Source of the DNA: Treponema_B putidum
GTDB taxonomy: Bacteria > Spirochaetota > Spirochaetia > Treponematales > Treponemataceae
Assembly (NCBI RefSeq): GCF_007830595.1
Contig: NZ_VLLD01000022.1
DNA length: 12,152 bases
Direction: 5' to 3' (one strand)
Shown: positions 6,058 to 12,152 of the stretch, piece after piece
Position numbering within the stretch: position 1 is the first letter of the stretch
Layout: each line of letters opens with the position of its first letter
The notes under the pieces: model-generated
Told to the model about the DNA's origin: nothing
What the model saw: the letters and a program-made list of their open reading frames with translations, nothing else
Databases searched by the model: none
Made by a program: the position numbers and the translations under genes

Positions 6058-7167
6058 TTATTTTTTTTTACTATTATAAACTACTTCACAGTCATTTGCA
6101 AGCTTTAAAAACATACCTTTTTGATATTCATCCTTCGTCTGTTCAGACAGACTTCGATAAATTTTTGCTTTTACTTGATAAAAATCATAATAATCAGGAA
6201 ATAAATTTATACCTTCTTCTAAACAATCAATGGCCTCATTCAATTCATTTTTTGAGTATAAAGCGACGGCTTTATTATAAAATACTACTTCATTACTGCC
6301 GCCTAAATTTATAGCCATATCCAAATCTTTTATCGAATTATCATAATTTTTCAATATAAAATAAATACTACCTCTCCATGTATAAGCCTCAGCATCAGTA
6401 TTATTAATCTTAATATATTTATTAAAAGCATTTATTGCATTATCATATTCTTTTAAAGCATAACAAGAAAGGCCTATATGAAAATAAATATCGTTGGAAC
6501 GATATTTTAACTTCAAGGCTTTATAATAATCGGATAATGCACTATTATAATCTTTTATCGTTTCATAAAACAAACCTCGTGAAAAATAAGCATCGGAATC
6601 CCTCGGGTTTAATTTTAATGCTTGTGTATAATTTAAAATAGCATTGTCATAATCTTTCAGACGATAAAATATCTCTCCTCTATTTTTAAAATGCAAAGAA
6701 TCCTTCGGGTCTAATTTTATTGCACTATTAATATCACAAAGTGCTTTCTCGAAATCACCAAATTCTAAATAACAAGACGATCTATTGTTATAAGCTCTAG
6801 GATCATTGGGAATTAATTCTATCACTCTAGAAAAATCTACAATAGCTTCATTATATTTCATCATTGCATAAAAAATAAGACCTCGCAGTAAAATAGATTC
6901 TTCATAATTAGGATTTATTTTTAATGATCTGTTTATATCATGTATTGCTAAATCATAATAGCCGGATAAGCTGTAATAATAACCTCGCTCATAATAGAGT
7001 TTATAATTATTGGGGTCTTTCTCAATTTGTCTTTCATATTTACTAAGATTCATTTGATATATAATAAAACTATCTTTCTCCGTTATTTCACTATTTGGAA
7101 TAGAATTACAAGAAATAAACTCATACAAAACAATTGGCACTAAAATAACAAAAATTATTTTTTTCAT
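6058..7167 (-). CDS. TPR-repeat lipoprotein, putative immunity protein of module C
   Basis: This 369-residue protein has a lipoprotein signal peptide (VLYEFISC, cysteine 20). Eight to nine TPR units of 34 residues then run almost without spacers from about residue 55 to 345; YDNAILNYTQALKLNP is a clear example. The ATG overlaps the toxin stop as ATGA (7167-7164), with AAGGAG eight bases upstream, so the two are translationally coupled. It shares fold and cell location with the TPR protein of module E but not obvious close identity. I infer periplasmic sequestration of the module C toxin. A short tail ends in KKK. Confidence 0.9.
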   Translation of the reverse strand: MKKIIFVILVPIVLYEFISCNSIPNSEITEKDSFIIYQMNLSKYERQIEKDPNNYKLYYERGYYYSLSGYYDLAIHDINRSLKINPNYEESILLRGLIFYAMMKYNEAIVDFSRVIELIPNDPRAYNNRSSCYLEFGDFEKALCDINSAIKLDPKDSLHFKNRGEIFYRLKDYDNAILNYTQALKLNPRDSDAYFSRGLFYETIKDYNSALSDYYKALKLKYRSNDIYFHIGLSCYALKEYDNAINAFNKYIKINNTDAEAYTWRGSIYFILKNYDNSIKDLDMAINLGGSNEVVFYNKAVALYSKNELNEAIDCLEEGINLFPDYYDFYQVKAKIYRSLSEQTKDEYQKGMFLKLANDCEVVYNSKKK

Positions 7168-7763
7168 TGCATATTCTCCTTATCATTATTTTCAAATATT
7201 TTAAATTCAGGTATGTTCATCTCAGTTTCTTTTATATCCGGTGTTTTTACACCGATTCTTTTCTTTTCCCAATCAATAAAAAATTTTAATTTATTATTAA
7301 TTGGAATTTTCAACACTTTATATTTTTCATAAATAAATTTTACAAATTTAATAAATGCTTTTCCATAATCAATAGGATGCATCCATGATGCTTTAAAAGA
7401 CATCCACATTCCTTGAAATATTCCTTCATCTTGCAAACCTTCTAACTTTGCAAAAATTGAAACAAGTAAATCATCAATAAAAAACCATTTTCCATCCGGA
7501 TCGGTATACTTAATCGGATTATTCCCCGCGTAGTGGTATACATGCAAGTTTACAACATTAAATACTCCACCCAGTCCCGGCAGGTTCTCGTTGTGTTTCT
7601 TCGCTTCGTCATTTACAGGAGCTTTAGGTATGTAATCATTTAATGCCGGGTCTCCTGACAACCACCTCGAATATTTCGGGTCAAGGTACCTCGCTCCATA
7701 GTAATATAAACTCGTTTCCTCTTCAAGCTTCTTGCCTGCAAATTTAATATCAATCTTTTTCAT
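7164..7763 (-). CDS. Minimal orphan Rhs-CT toxin, module C
   Basis: From an ATG at 7763 the product has 199 residues. A TTG two codons upstream is also possible. Only the last 91 residues of the core are kept, starting at FAGKKLEEETSLYYYG (FTGKELDEETGLYYYG elsewhere). The first codons are diverged, then the copy becomes nearly identical and ends at TDPDG. The CT is about 108 residues, rich in aromatic and Lys residues (FFIDDLLVSIF, YGKAFIKFVKFIYEKYK) with a Glu/Lys/Asn tail; no catalytic motif is recognised. It overlaps the preceding immunity gene by 14 nt. Neither boundary repeat nor hairpin leader is present. Expression on its own would give a toxin without a secretion part, so it is probably a recombination donor. 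Confidence 0.8.
   Translation of the reverse strand: MKKIDIKFAGKKLEEETSLYYYGARYLDPKYSRWLSGDPALNDYIPKAPVNDEAKKHNENLPGLGGVFNVVNLHVYHYAGNNPIKYTDPDGKWFFIDDLLVSIFAKLEGLQDEGIFQGMWMSFKASWMHPIDYGKAFIKFVKFIYEKYKVLKIPINNKLKFFIDWEKKRIGVKTPDIKETEMNIPEFKIFENNDKENMQ
7491..7763 (-). repeat. Rhs core copy C, truncated
   Basis: A core copy of about 270 bp of the longer allele (DYIPKAPVNDEAKK, YAGNNP). It lacks everything upstream of the FTGKEL position. Confidence 0.85.
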
Positions 7764-8301
7764 ACACAAAAACTTCAGAATTGCTAATATGATATTTATT
7801 TAAAATTAACTTGGGCATTTTATAATAAACTCCTTCTTCACCTTTCTTATAAAATACAGCTTCACTATTCTGCATAATATATGTATCTTTAACACGTTTA
7901 GAATCTTTGTAATAAACGTCTATCACCATTCCCTCTTCCCAATACAATTCAATACCTTTATAATATTTAATCTTTACTTTATTATTTCTTACTTTTATCC
8001 GTTTAGCTGAATATAATAAGGTCATAAAGCGTGCAAGCTGAGCACTGTTTTCGGGTAATTCTATCTTTATAGGATTACTATTCCGAATATCTTCTTCTGT
8101 AATCAAATCATGGTACGGAGAACTTCTGCCAAAAAAACATTCTTCTCCCCAAAACCAATTGCTGTCTACAATATAAATATTGACCCACCCGACTTCATCA
8201 ATTTGATTTTTATATTTTATATATTCCAATTCATAGGATTTGCATGAAACCAATGTAAAAATTACCGTAATAATCAAAGTCAAAAATAATTTTTTTTTCA
8301 T
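7750..8301 (-). CDS. Lipoprotein, putative immunity protein of module B
   Basis: The 183-residue product starts MKKKLFLTLIITVIFTLVSC, a lipoprotein signal peptide with cysteine 20. I chose the ATG at 8301 over the longer upstream frame because it gives this signal peptide. It also has AAGG, overlapping the toxin TAA, as ribosome site. The mature part is rich in Tyr, Trp, Glu and Lys with alternating beta-like strands. No family is recognised. It follows the module B peptidase toxin by ten bases, so immunity to that toxin is inferred. It shows no visible similarity to the immunity protein of module A, although the two toxins appear related. Confidence 0.85.
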   Translation of the reverse strand: MKKKLFLTLIITVIFTLVSCKSYELEYIKYKNQIDEVGWVNIYIVDSNWFWGEECFFGRSSPYHDLITEEDIRNSNPIKIELPENSAQLARFMTLLYSAKRIKVRNNKVKIKYYKGIELYWEEGMVIDVYYKDSKRVKDTYIMQNSEAVFYKKGEEGVYYKMPKLILNKYHISNSEVFVYEKD

Positions 8302-8311
8302 ATCATTTACC

Positions 8312-9769
8312 TTATTGATTATTTTTAAATTTTGGTAATGCAGGATTCTCTTTAAAACTCTTAGGGAATAAACGAGCAGAAATGTAGTCATTTCGTATAG
8401 GTTCACCTAGCTGTATAGCTGCTCGATTTGTCATTTGGACGGCATTATATTCTTCTGCATTATGCCATTTATAACCAACACTCTTATCTTTACTACGTTC
8501 TTGCAATTTATATTCAACTAAATGTCCATATGCATGGCAGATCTCATGAAATAACGCCGTATCAGGACTTCCATAAGAACCAGTCCCATCATTTATAAAA
8601 TATACTAAATCGGGATCATAAAATATATTTATATTTTTAGAAGCAAAGAATCTAGGTATACTATATCTTGTAACACGAGATTTTTTTATTGTTGCAATAT
8701 TTTTTGCTTGCGAAACACTTTTTATAATATCTTTTGCATACGAACTTTCTTTCAAATAAATAAAGTTATCTTTCACGGAATTTATAAATTCATCTTCTGT
8801 TCCGTATTCACGTGTATGTTTATTGTAAAAATCATTCTTTTCATCATCCCATATATAAGTATTTCCATCTTCACCTATAGCTCTGATTTCCATTCCATCT
8901 GGATCAGTATAAGTAATAGGGTTATTGCCTCCATAGTGATACACACTTAAGTTGGCTGTGTTGTAAATTCCACCAGAAGCACCATAGTAATCTTTTGAAA
9001 CGTACTCTCCTAACGCAGGATCCCCGCTCAGCCACCTCGAATATTTCGGATCCAAGTATCTAGCTCCATAATAATACAATCCTGTTTCCTCATCCAGCTC
9101 TTTCCCCGTAAACCTAAACGGTAACTTATCGATTCCGGGAGCAGTCTCTTCTATCCAGAGTTCCCCATAGGGCGTATATTCTATGTGTTCATACTGTTCT
9201 CCTCTGACATTTGTTATAAACTGTGCGCTTTGTAGGTGATCTGCATGATAATAATATCTTTTTTCTGTCTGCTCGGTTGTGTCACCGTTATTATCAGCAT
9301 GTGTCATAGCAGTTACTAATCTTGAGTTTCCGACAAAGATGTGTTTGCTTACTTTTAGCCCGTGTTCGTGTTCTTTTGAAAATATGCGGGCATCTCCTGC
9401 GTCGCACGGCAAAAAAGTGTCCTCGACGTATACCCGATACGCCTGCGGTACTTTTTTGCCTAACTCCTTGTATCTGCTCCACCTATTTTCAAAAGTCCTT
9501 TCAGTGGAGCGGTTTAGTAATAAGTTGTTTTTTAAGCAGCTTTGAGCGGCGGACTGCTCAATTTTGTTTTTTAGCATTACGAAGAAAACAAAATTGAGCA
9601 CCGCGCTTTTCGCTCCAATCTTTTTGCTGTATTTGTCTTCACAGGCAAGGCTCTTTCCTCCGGTCAGAGCTTGCTTTTCGATTACACAAACCGCAAAAAG
9701 GATTTCCGCTTCAATCGCTGTCCGAGAGAGATAGTTAGGTTGTGAAAAAAAGCAAGGGGTTGTTTTCAT
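8312..9769 (-). CDS. Orphan Rhs core with M91-like zinc metallopeptidase CT, module B
   Basis: The 485-codon ORF has a leader (1-133) crossing inverted repeats, a core from HEHGL (134) to TDPDG (289-292), and a 193-residue CT. The CT carries an intact zinc motif HEICH at 408-412, continuing as HEICHAYG. An EEYNAV segment at 439-444 offers a third ligand, followed by NRAAIQLGEPIRNDY. This order (HExxHAY, then about 30 residues, E-x-NAV, then G-x-x-x-R-x-x-Y) matches the effector peptidase M91 (NleD-type) pattern, a family known as Rhs-linked toxins and injected effectors. The substrate is not readable from sequence. The leader ATG has no ribosome site, so independent expression is doubtful. 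The immunity gene starts ten bases after the stop. Confidence 0.85.
   Translation of the reverse strand: MKTTPCFFSQPNYLSRTAIEAEILFAVCVIEKQALTGGKSLACEDKYSKKIGAKSAVLNFVFFVMLKNKIEQSAAQSCLKNNLLLNRSTERTFENRWSRYKELGKKVPQAYRVYVEDTFLPCDAGDARIFSKEHEHGLKVSKHIFVGNSRLVTAMTHADNNGDTTEQTEKRYYYHADHLQSAQFITNVRGEQYEHIEYTPYGELWIEETAPGIDKLPFRFTGKELDEETGLYYYGARYLDPKYSRWLSGDPALGEYVSKDYYGASGGIYNTANLSVYHYGGNNPITYTDPDGMEIRAIGEDGNTYIWDDEKNDFYNKHTREYGTEDEFINSVKDNFIYLKESSYAKDIIKSVSQAKNIATIKKSRVTRYSIPRFFASKNINIFYDPDLVYFINDGTGSYGSPDTALFHEICHAYGHLVEYKLQERSKDKSVGYKWHNAEEYNAVQMTNRAAIQLGEPIRNDYISARLFPKSFKENPALPKFKNNQ
8894..9370 (-). repeat. Rhs core copy B
   Basis: This 477-bp copy is 33 bp shorter than copies A and E. It carries the short allele (EYVSKDYYGASGGIYN, YGGNNP) before TDPDG. 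Confidence 0.9.
9373..9495. repeat. Nested inverted-repeat block, copy in module B
   Basis: This is the second copy of the block at 3304-3426. The 12-bp outer arms lie at 9373-9384 and 9484-9495, and the 11-bp inner arms at 9408-9418 and 9450-9460. The innermost palindrome is shortened by one changed base. Similarity to module E continues to about 9508 and then breaks. Confidence 0.75.
9555..9600. repeat. 16-bp-arm hairpin with module-specific arms, module B
   Basis: TGCTCAATTTTGTTTT (9555-9570) pairs exactly with 9585-9600 around a 14-base loop. Flanks GAGCGGCGGAC and CCGCGCTTTTC match those of the module E hairpin. The arms differ in about half their bases, yet pairing is preserved. Confidence 0.8.
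9618..9703. repeat. Imperfect nested hairpin next to R3
   Basis: ATCTTTTTGC (9618-9627) pairs with GCAAAAAGGAT (9693-9703) with one bulge. Inside it GCAAGGCTCT (9645-9654) pairs with AGAGCTTGC (9666-9674) with one bulge. It takes the place of the two hairpins found at 3616-3681 in module E. Confidence 0.5.
9710..9744. repeat. Boundary repeat copy R3, diverged
   Basis: This matches the core of R1 and R2 with a four-base deletion and several changes. Unlike R1 and R2, it does not reach the stop codon of the preceding gene, which lies at 9823-9821. Confidence 0.65.
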
Positions 9770-9820
9770 AGTTTTTTTTGTTATTTCTACTAGAATATTT
9801 ACAAGCCTTCAGAATTATTT

Positions 9821-10426
9821 TTAAAATTTAGTAAATTTAATGCCACATATTTCAAACATATTTTCTTCAAATGTTTTTTCATTTTTTTCCTCCTTATATA
9901 GAAGCTTATCTTTTTGTGGAACAAATTGATTAAAATAATAATATAATTGATTAGCCCACATATGACTCTCTGCATTTGCAGTATCCCCATAAACAACATT
10001 AGCATGCTCTTTATTGCGTATATGTAAATAAAATGGCTGATGTATACCTTGTATATCAGAATATTTTTTATAGTTATTATTAAATATTAACCTTGCATTG
10101 ATTTGCTTACTAATGATATGAAATTCATCTGCGGTCAATTTACCCACTAAGTTATGTTGAGACTTTGAATTAAAAAACACAATACATTTTTCATAGTTTT
10201 TTGAAGCAAGAAAAATAATATGCCAATAAAATTTATTATCACCATTATTACTTATTCTTGCAGGAACAGCTATTTCATAAAATTCCCATATATCATCACC
10301 ATTAAAATATGATTTTAAAAATACAGTTGCCTTATCATTGTTTATAATTAAAGAAGGAAATTCAAATCCGTATAATAATTCAAAATATAACATAATAATA
10401 ATAATTAATGAATATTTTTTTTTCAT
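9821..10426 (-). CDS. Exported putative immunity protein of module A
   Basis: The 201-residue product starts at 10426, where ATG overlaps the toxin TGA as ATGA; GGAG lies nine bases upstream. An ATG five codons earlier gives a poorer signal peptide. MKKKYSLIIIIMLYFELLYG is a signal peptide of the cleaved type with no lipobox, so a soluble periplasmic protein is predicted. The mature part is mixed alpha/beta, with many aromatic residues and a Lys/Glu-rich stretch near the end. No family is recognised. Immunity to the module A peptidase-like toxin follows from the tight coupling. Confidence 0.85.
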   Translation of the reverse strand: MKKKYSLIIIIMLYFELLYGFEFPSLIINNDKATVFLKSYFNGDDIWEFYEIAVPARISNNGDNKFYWHIIFLASKNYEKCIVFFNSKSQHNLVGKLTADEFHIISKQINARLIFNNNYKKYSDIQGIHQPFYLHIRNKEHANVVYGDTANAESHMWANQLYYYFNQFVPQKDKLLYKEEKNEKTFEENMFEICGIKFTKF

Positions 10427-12152
10427 CGCATCATTCTCCACATTTCCATTTTCCTTTTAGTAGCAACTTCTGATCTTATAGGAATGGTTTCACCACTATA
10501 GTTTGACCGATAATTATATCCAAAATACAAATATACCTGATTCTCAATATTAACAGCATTTGCTTCTTTTCTAGGATTATAATAAAATGATCCATCTTTT
10601 GATTTTGTTCTATCTAAATTCATTGCATAATTTCCCATCATATTATCATAGGCACGAGCTAATTCATGAGCAATAATCCCAACTGGATATAAGTGTATAC
10701 CTGAATCAATATATTCAATATCAGGAGAAAAATAAATATCGGAATCAACTGGTATTCCTAATTTCTTCTCCTTCTCCCCAGCTTGAGATCCACACATCGG
10801 ATCAGGGAAATGTACATTATTAGGCAAGATTTTTACGGTTATATCCTTATTTCTTTTTATAGCATCAAGCATATTTTTAAATTCTGCAGAAGCTGCAGAA
10901 GCTAAATCAAGTAATTTTTCAATTTTTTTTACGTAATTAGGGTCATCAGATGACGAACCATCAATTATTAATATTCTTCCATCCGGATCTACATACTTCA
11001 CCGGATTATTCCCCGCGTAGTGGTAAACGTGCAAGTTTACAACGTTAAACACGCCTCCCATACCGGGTAAATTCTCATTATGCTTTTTCGCTTCATCATC
11101 TATCGGGGCTTTAGGGATATAATCATTCAATGCCGGATCGCCTGACAACCATCTACTGTATTTCGGGTCTAAGTACCTCGATCCATAGTAGTACAGTCCA
11201 GTCTCTTCATCAAGTTCCTTGCCGGTAAATCTAAACGGTAACTTATCGATTCCGGGAGCAGTCTCTTCAATCCATAACTCTCCGTATGGTGTATACTCTA
11301 TGTGTTCATACTGTTCGCCTCTGGCATTTGTTATAAACTGTGCGCTTTGTAGGTGATCTGCGTGATAATAATATCTTTTTTCTGTCTGCTCGGTTGTGTC
11401 TCCATTATTATCCGCATGTGTCATAGCAGTTACTAACCGCGAGTTTCCGACAAAGATGTGTTTGCTTACTCTAAGCCCGTGCTCGTGATTAGGTTCATGG
11501 GCAACTTGGTGTACCGAATAAAAGTTATTAAAATACAATGTCTCGCTATTACTCTGTTGAGTAAATTTTAAGGCTCTCTGTCCGTCATCTCCGTAGCGGT
11601 ATATCACTGTGTTTAACTTATCGTCTGATTTTATCAAGAGATTTCTTTCGTTCCATGTGTAGTCTCGTCGATAGCCTCCTGTAGGTGTAGTACTTGTTGT
11701 GCCTCCGCTTTCTAGGTTTGCAGGGTCATCTTCGGGAGGTTCTAGGTCAAATCCGTAGTCTACGCCGTATACATCGTGTTCTGCAAAGTATGAGTAGGTA
11801 AATGTTATTTCTTCTTTGTCGCTGAACTTTCCATCTTTTTCTGCAGTGATGTTGCCGTTGGCGTCGTATCGGTAATATCTATTGCCCGCTCTTATTAAGC
11901 GGTGGGCGTATTTACTGTCATACTCATAATCCAGTTCATAGTTTAGTTTTGTGTCATCCGTAGTTCCTATTGAGCCTCCGGAAAGGTTTGTAGTACTGCT
12001 CTTATTCGTCATGTTCCCTATTATGTCGAAGGCAAATGTTTGCCTGTATTTATTTGTGTGTAAGGGATTTGACGGATGCGGGTTATCGGGGTTAGGGTTT
12101 ATTCCTCCGTATTGTTTGTGCGTGCCTTCGGCTTTTATAAGTTGGTACAAAT
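10423..12152 (-). CDS. Rhs/YD-repeat protein with M91-like CT toxin, module A; 5' end beyond the right edge
   Basis: About 575 residues of the C-terminal part of a large Rhs protein are present, with no start in the window. Residues 1-220 are YD-repeat shell strands (YRYDANGNITAEKDG, IYRYGDDGQRALKF), with a Thr/Ser/Gly-rich insertion near 155. The core runs from HEHGL (222) to VDPDG (388-391). Rhs shells encapsulate the toxin and cut it loose near this motif. The 184-residue CT aligns by eye with that of module B: IYFSPDIEY, then HELARAYDN, then KEANAVNIENQVYLYFG and YRSNYSG, the M91 pattern. The zinc motif reads HELAR at 495-499, with Arg in place of the second His, so activity is in doubt. 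This is probably the expressed acceptor gene for the orphan modules downstream. Confidence 0.9.
   Translation of the reverse strand, partial: LYQLIKAEGTHKQYGGINPNPDNPHPSNPLHTNKYRQTFAFDIIGNMTNKSSTTNLSGGSIGTTDDTKLNYELDYEYDSKYAHRLIRAGNRYYRYDANGNITAEKDGKFSDKEEITFTYSYFAEHDVYGVDYGFDLEPPEDDPANLESGGTTSTTPTGGYRRDYTWNERNLLIKSDDKLNTVIYRYGDDGQRALKFTQQSNSETLYFNNFYSVHQVAHEPNHEHGLRVSKHIFVGNSRLVTAMTHADNNGDTTEQTEKRYYYHADHLQSAQFITNARGEQYEHIEYTPYGELWIEETAPGIDKLPFRFTGKELDEETGLYYYGSRYLDPKYSRWLSGDPALNDYIPKAPIDDEAKKHNENLPGMGGVFNVVNLHVYHYAGNNPVKYVDPDGRILIIDGSSSDDPNYVKKIEKLLDLASAASAEFKNMLDAIKRNKDITVKILPNNVHFPDPMCGSQAGEKEKKLGIPVDSDIYFSPDIEYIDSGIHLYPVGIIAHELARAYDNMMGNYAMNLDRTKSKDGSFYYNPRKEANAVNIENQVYLYFGYNYRSNYSGETIPIRSEVATKRKMEMWRMMR
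10978..11487 (-). repeat. Rhs core copy A (acceptor)
   Basis: This 510-bp core copy, of the longer allele (DYIPKAPIDDEAKK, YAGNNP), belongs to the large Rhs gene. Upstream of HEHGL the sequence (FNNFYSVHQVAHEPN) has no counterpart in orphan modules B and E, which marks the outer limit of shared homology. Confidence 0.9.

Noticed and set aside
8302..8406. Longer N terminus for the module B immunity protein
   Set aside because: It overlaps the toxin by 95 nt and hides a clear lipoprotein signal peptide starting at 8301, which has its own ribosome site.
9799..10005. Minus-strand 68-codon ORF inside the module A immunity gene
   Set aside because: It is an out-of-frame shadow of a gene with a signal peptide and a coupled start.

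Overview
The window is an AT-rich accessory region in which every convincing gene lies on the minus strand, so the biological reading order runs from high to low coordinates. Rhs/YD-repeat sequences, many lipoprotein signal peptides, low GC and recurrent short leader peptides of the type 'QPNYLLTRTAIE' suggest an oral-type Treponema (T. denticola group). This is inference from style, not a database match. A run of ten Ns at 5598-5607 marks a scaffold join of unknown true length.

Layout: the right edge holds the 3' end of a large Rhs protein (to 10423). It ends in the usual Rhs core, a DPDG motif and a variable C-terminal toxin domain (CT). Downstream are four orphan Rhs-CT modules that repeat only the last part of the core, join it to a different CT, and are each followed by one or two putative immunity genes. 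Module A (12152-9821): Rhs core + M91-like metallopeptidase CT with a degenerate HELAR motif; signal-peptide immunity protein. Module B (9769-7750): orphan core + M91-like CT with intact HEICH; lipoprotein immunity. Module C (7763-6058): minimal core stub + short unknown CT; TPR lipoprotein. Then come a probable degraded remnant (about 5839-5964), a small membrane-protein gene cut by the N gap, and Module D (5597-3735): core (5' end lost in the gap) + LysM-like and hydrophobic CT, a 72-aa two-TM protein and a lipoprotein. Module E (3745-997): orphan core + unknown beta-rich CT; TPR lipoprotein. A further lipoprotein gene (887 to the left edge) runs out of the window.

Toxin and immunity genes are tightly coupled: ATGA overlaps in A, C and D, and 10- and 19-nt spacers in B and E. 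Every complete putative immunity protein carries a signal peptide, lipobox or membrane segments, so neutralisation probably happens in the periplasm or inner membrane. The array fits the known model of Rhs toxin diversification, in which orphan modules recombine through the shared core onto a full-length Rhs protein.

The least ordinary part is the DNA between modules. Modules E and B begin with about 400 bp made largely of successive perfect inverted repeats, including a 16-bp-arm hairpin whose arms differ between copies while the flanks are conserved. A boundary repeat sits on the stop codon of the preceding gene and supplies an overlapping ATG. No RNA gene, CRISPR array, transposase gene, clear promoter or rho-independent terminator was recognised.
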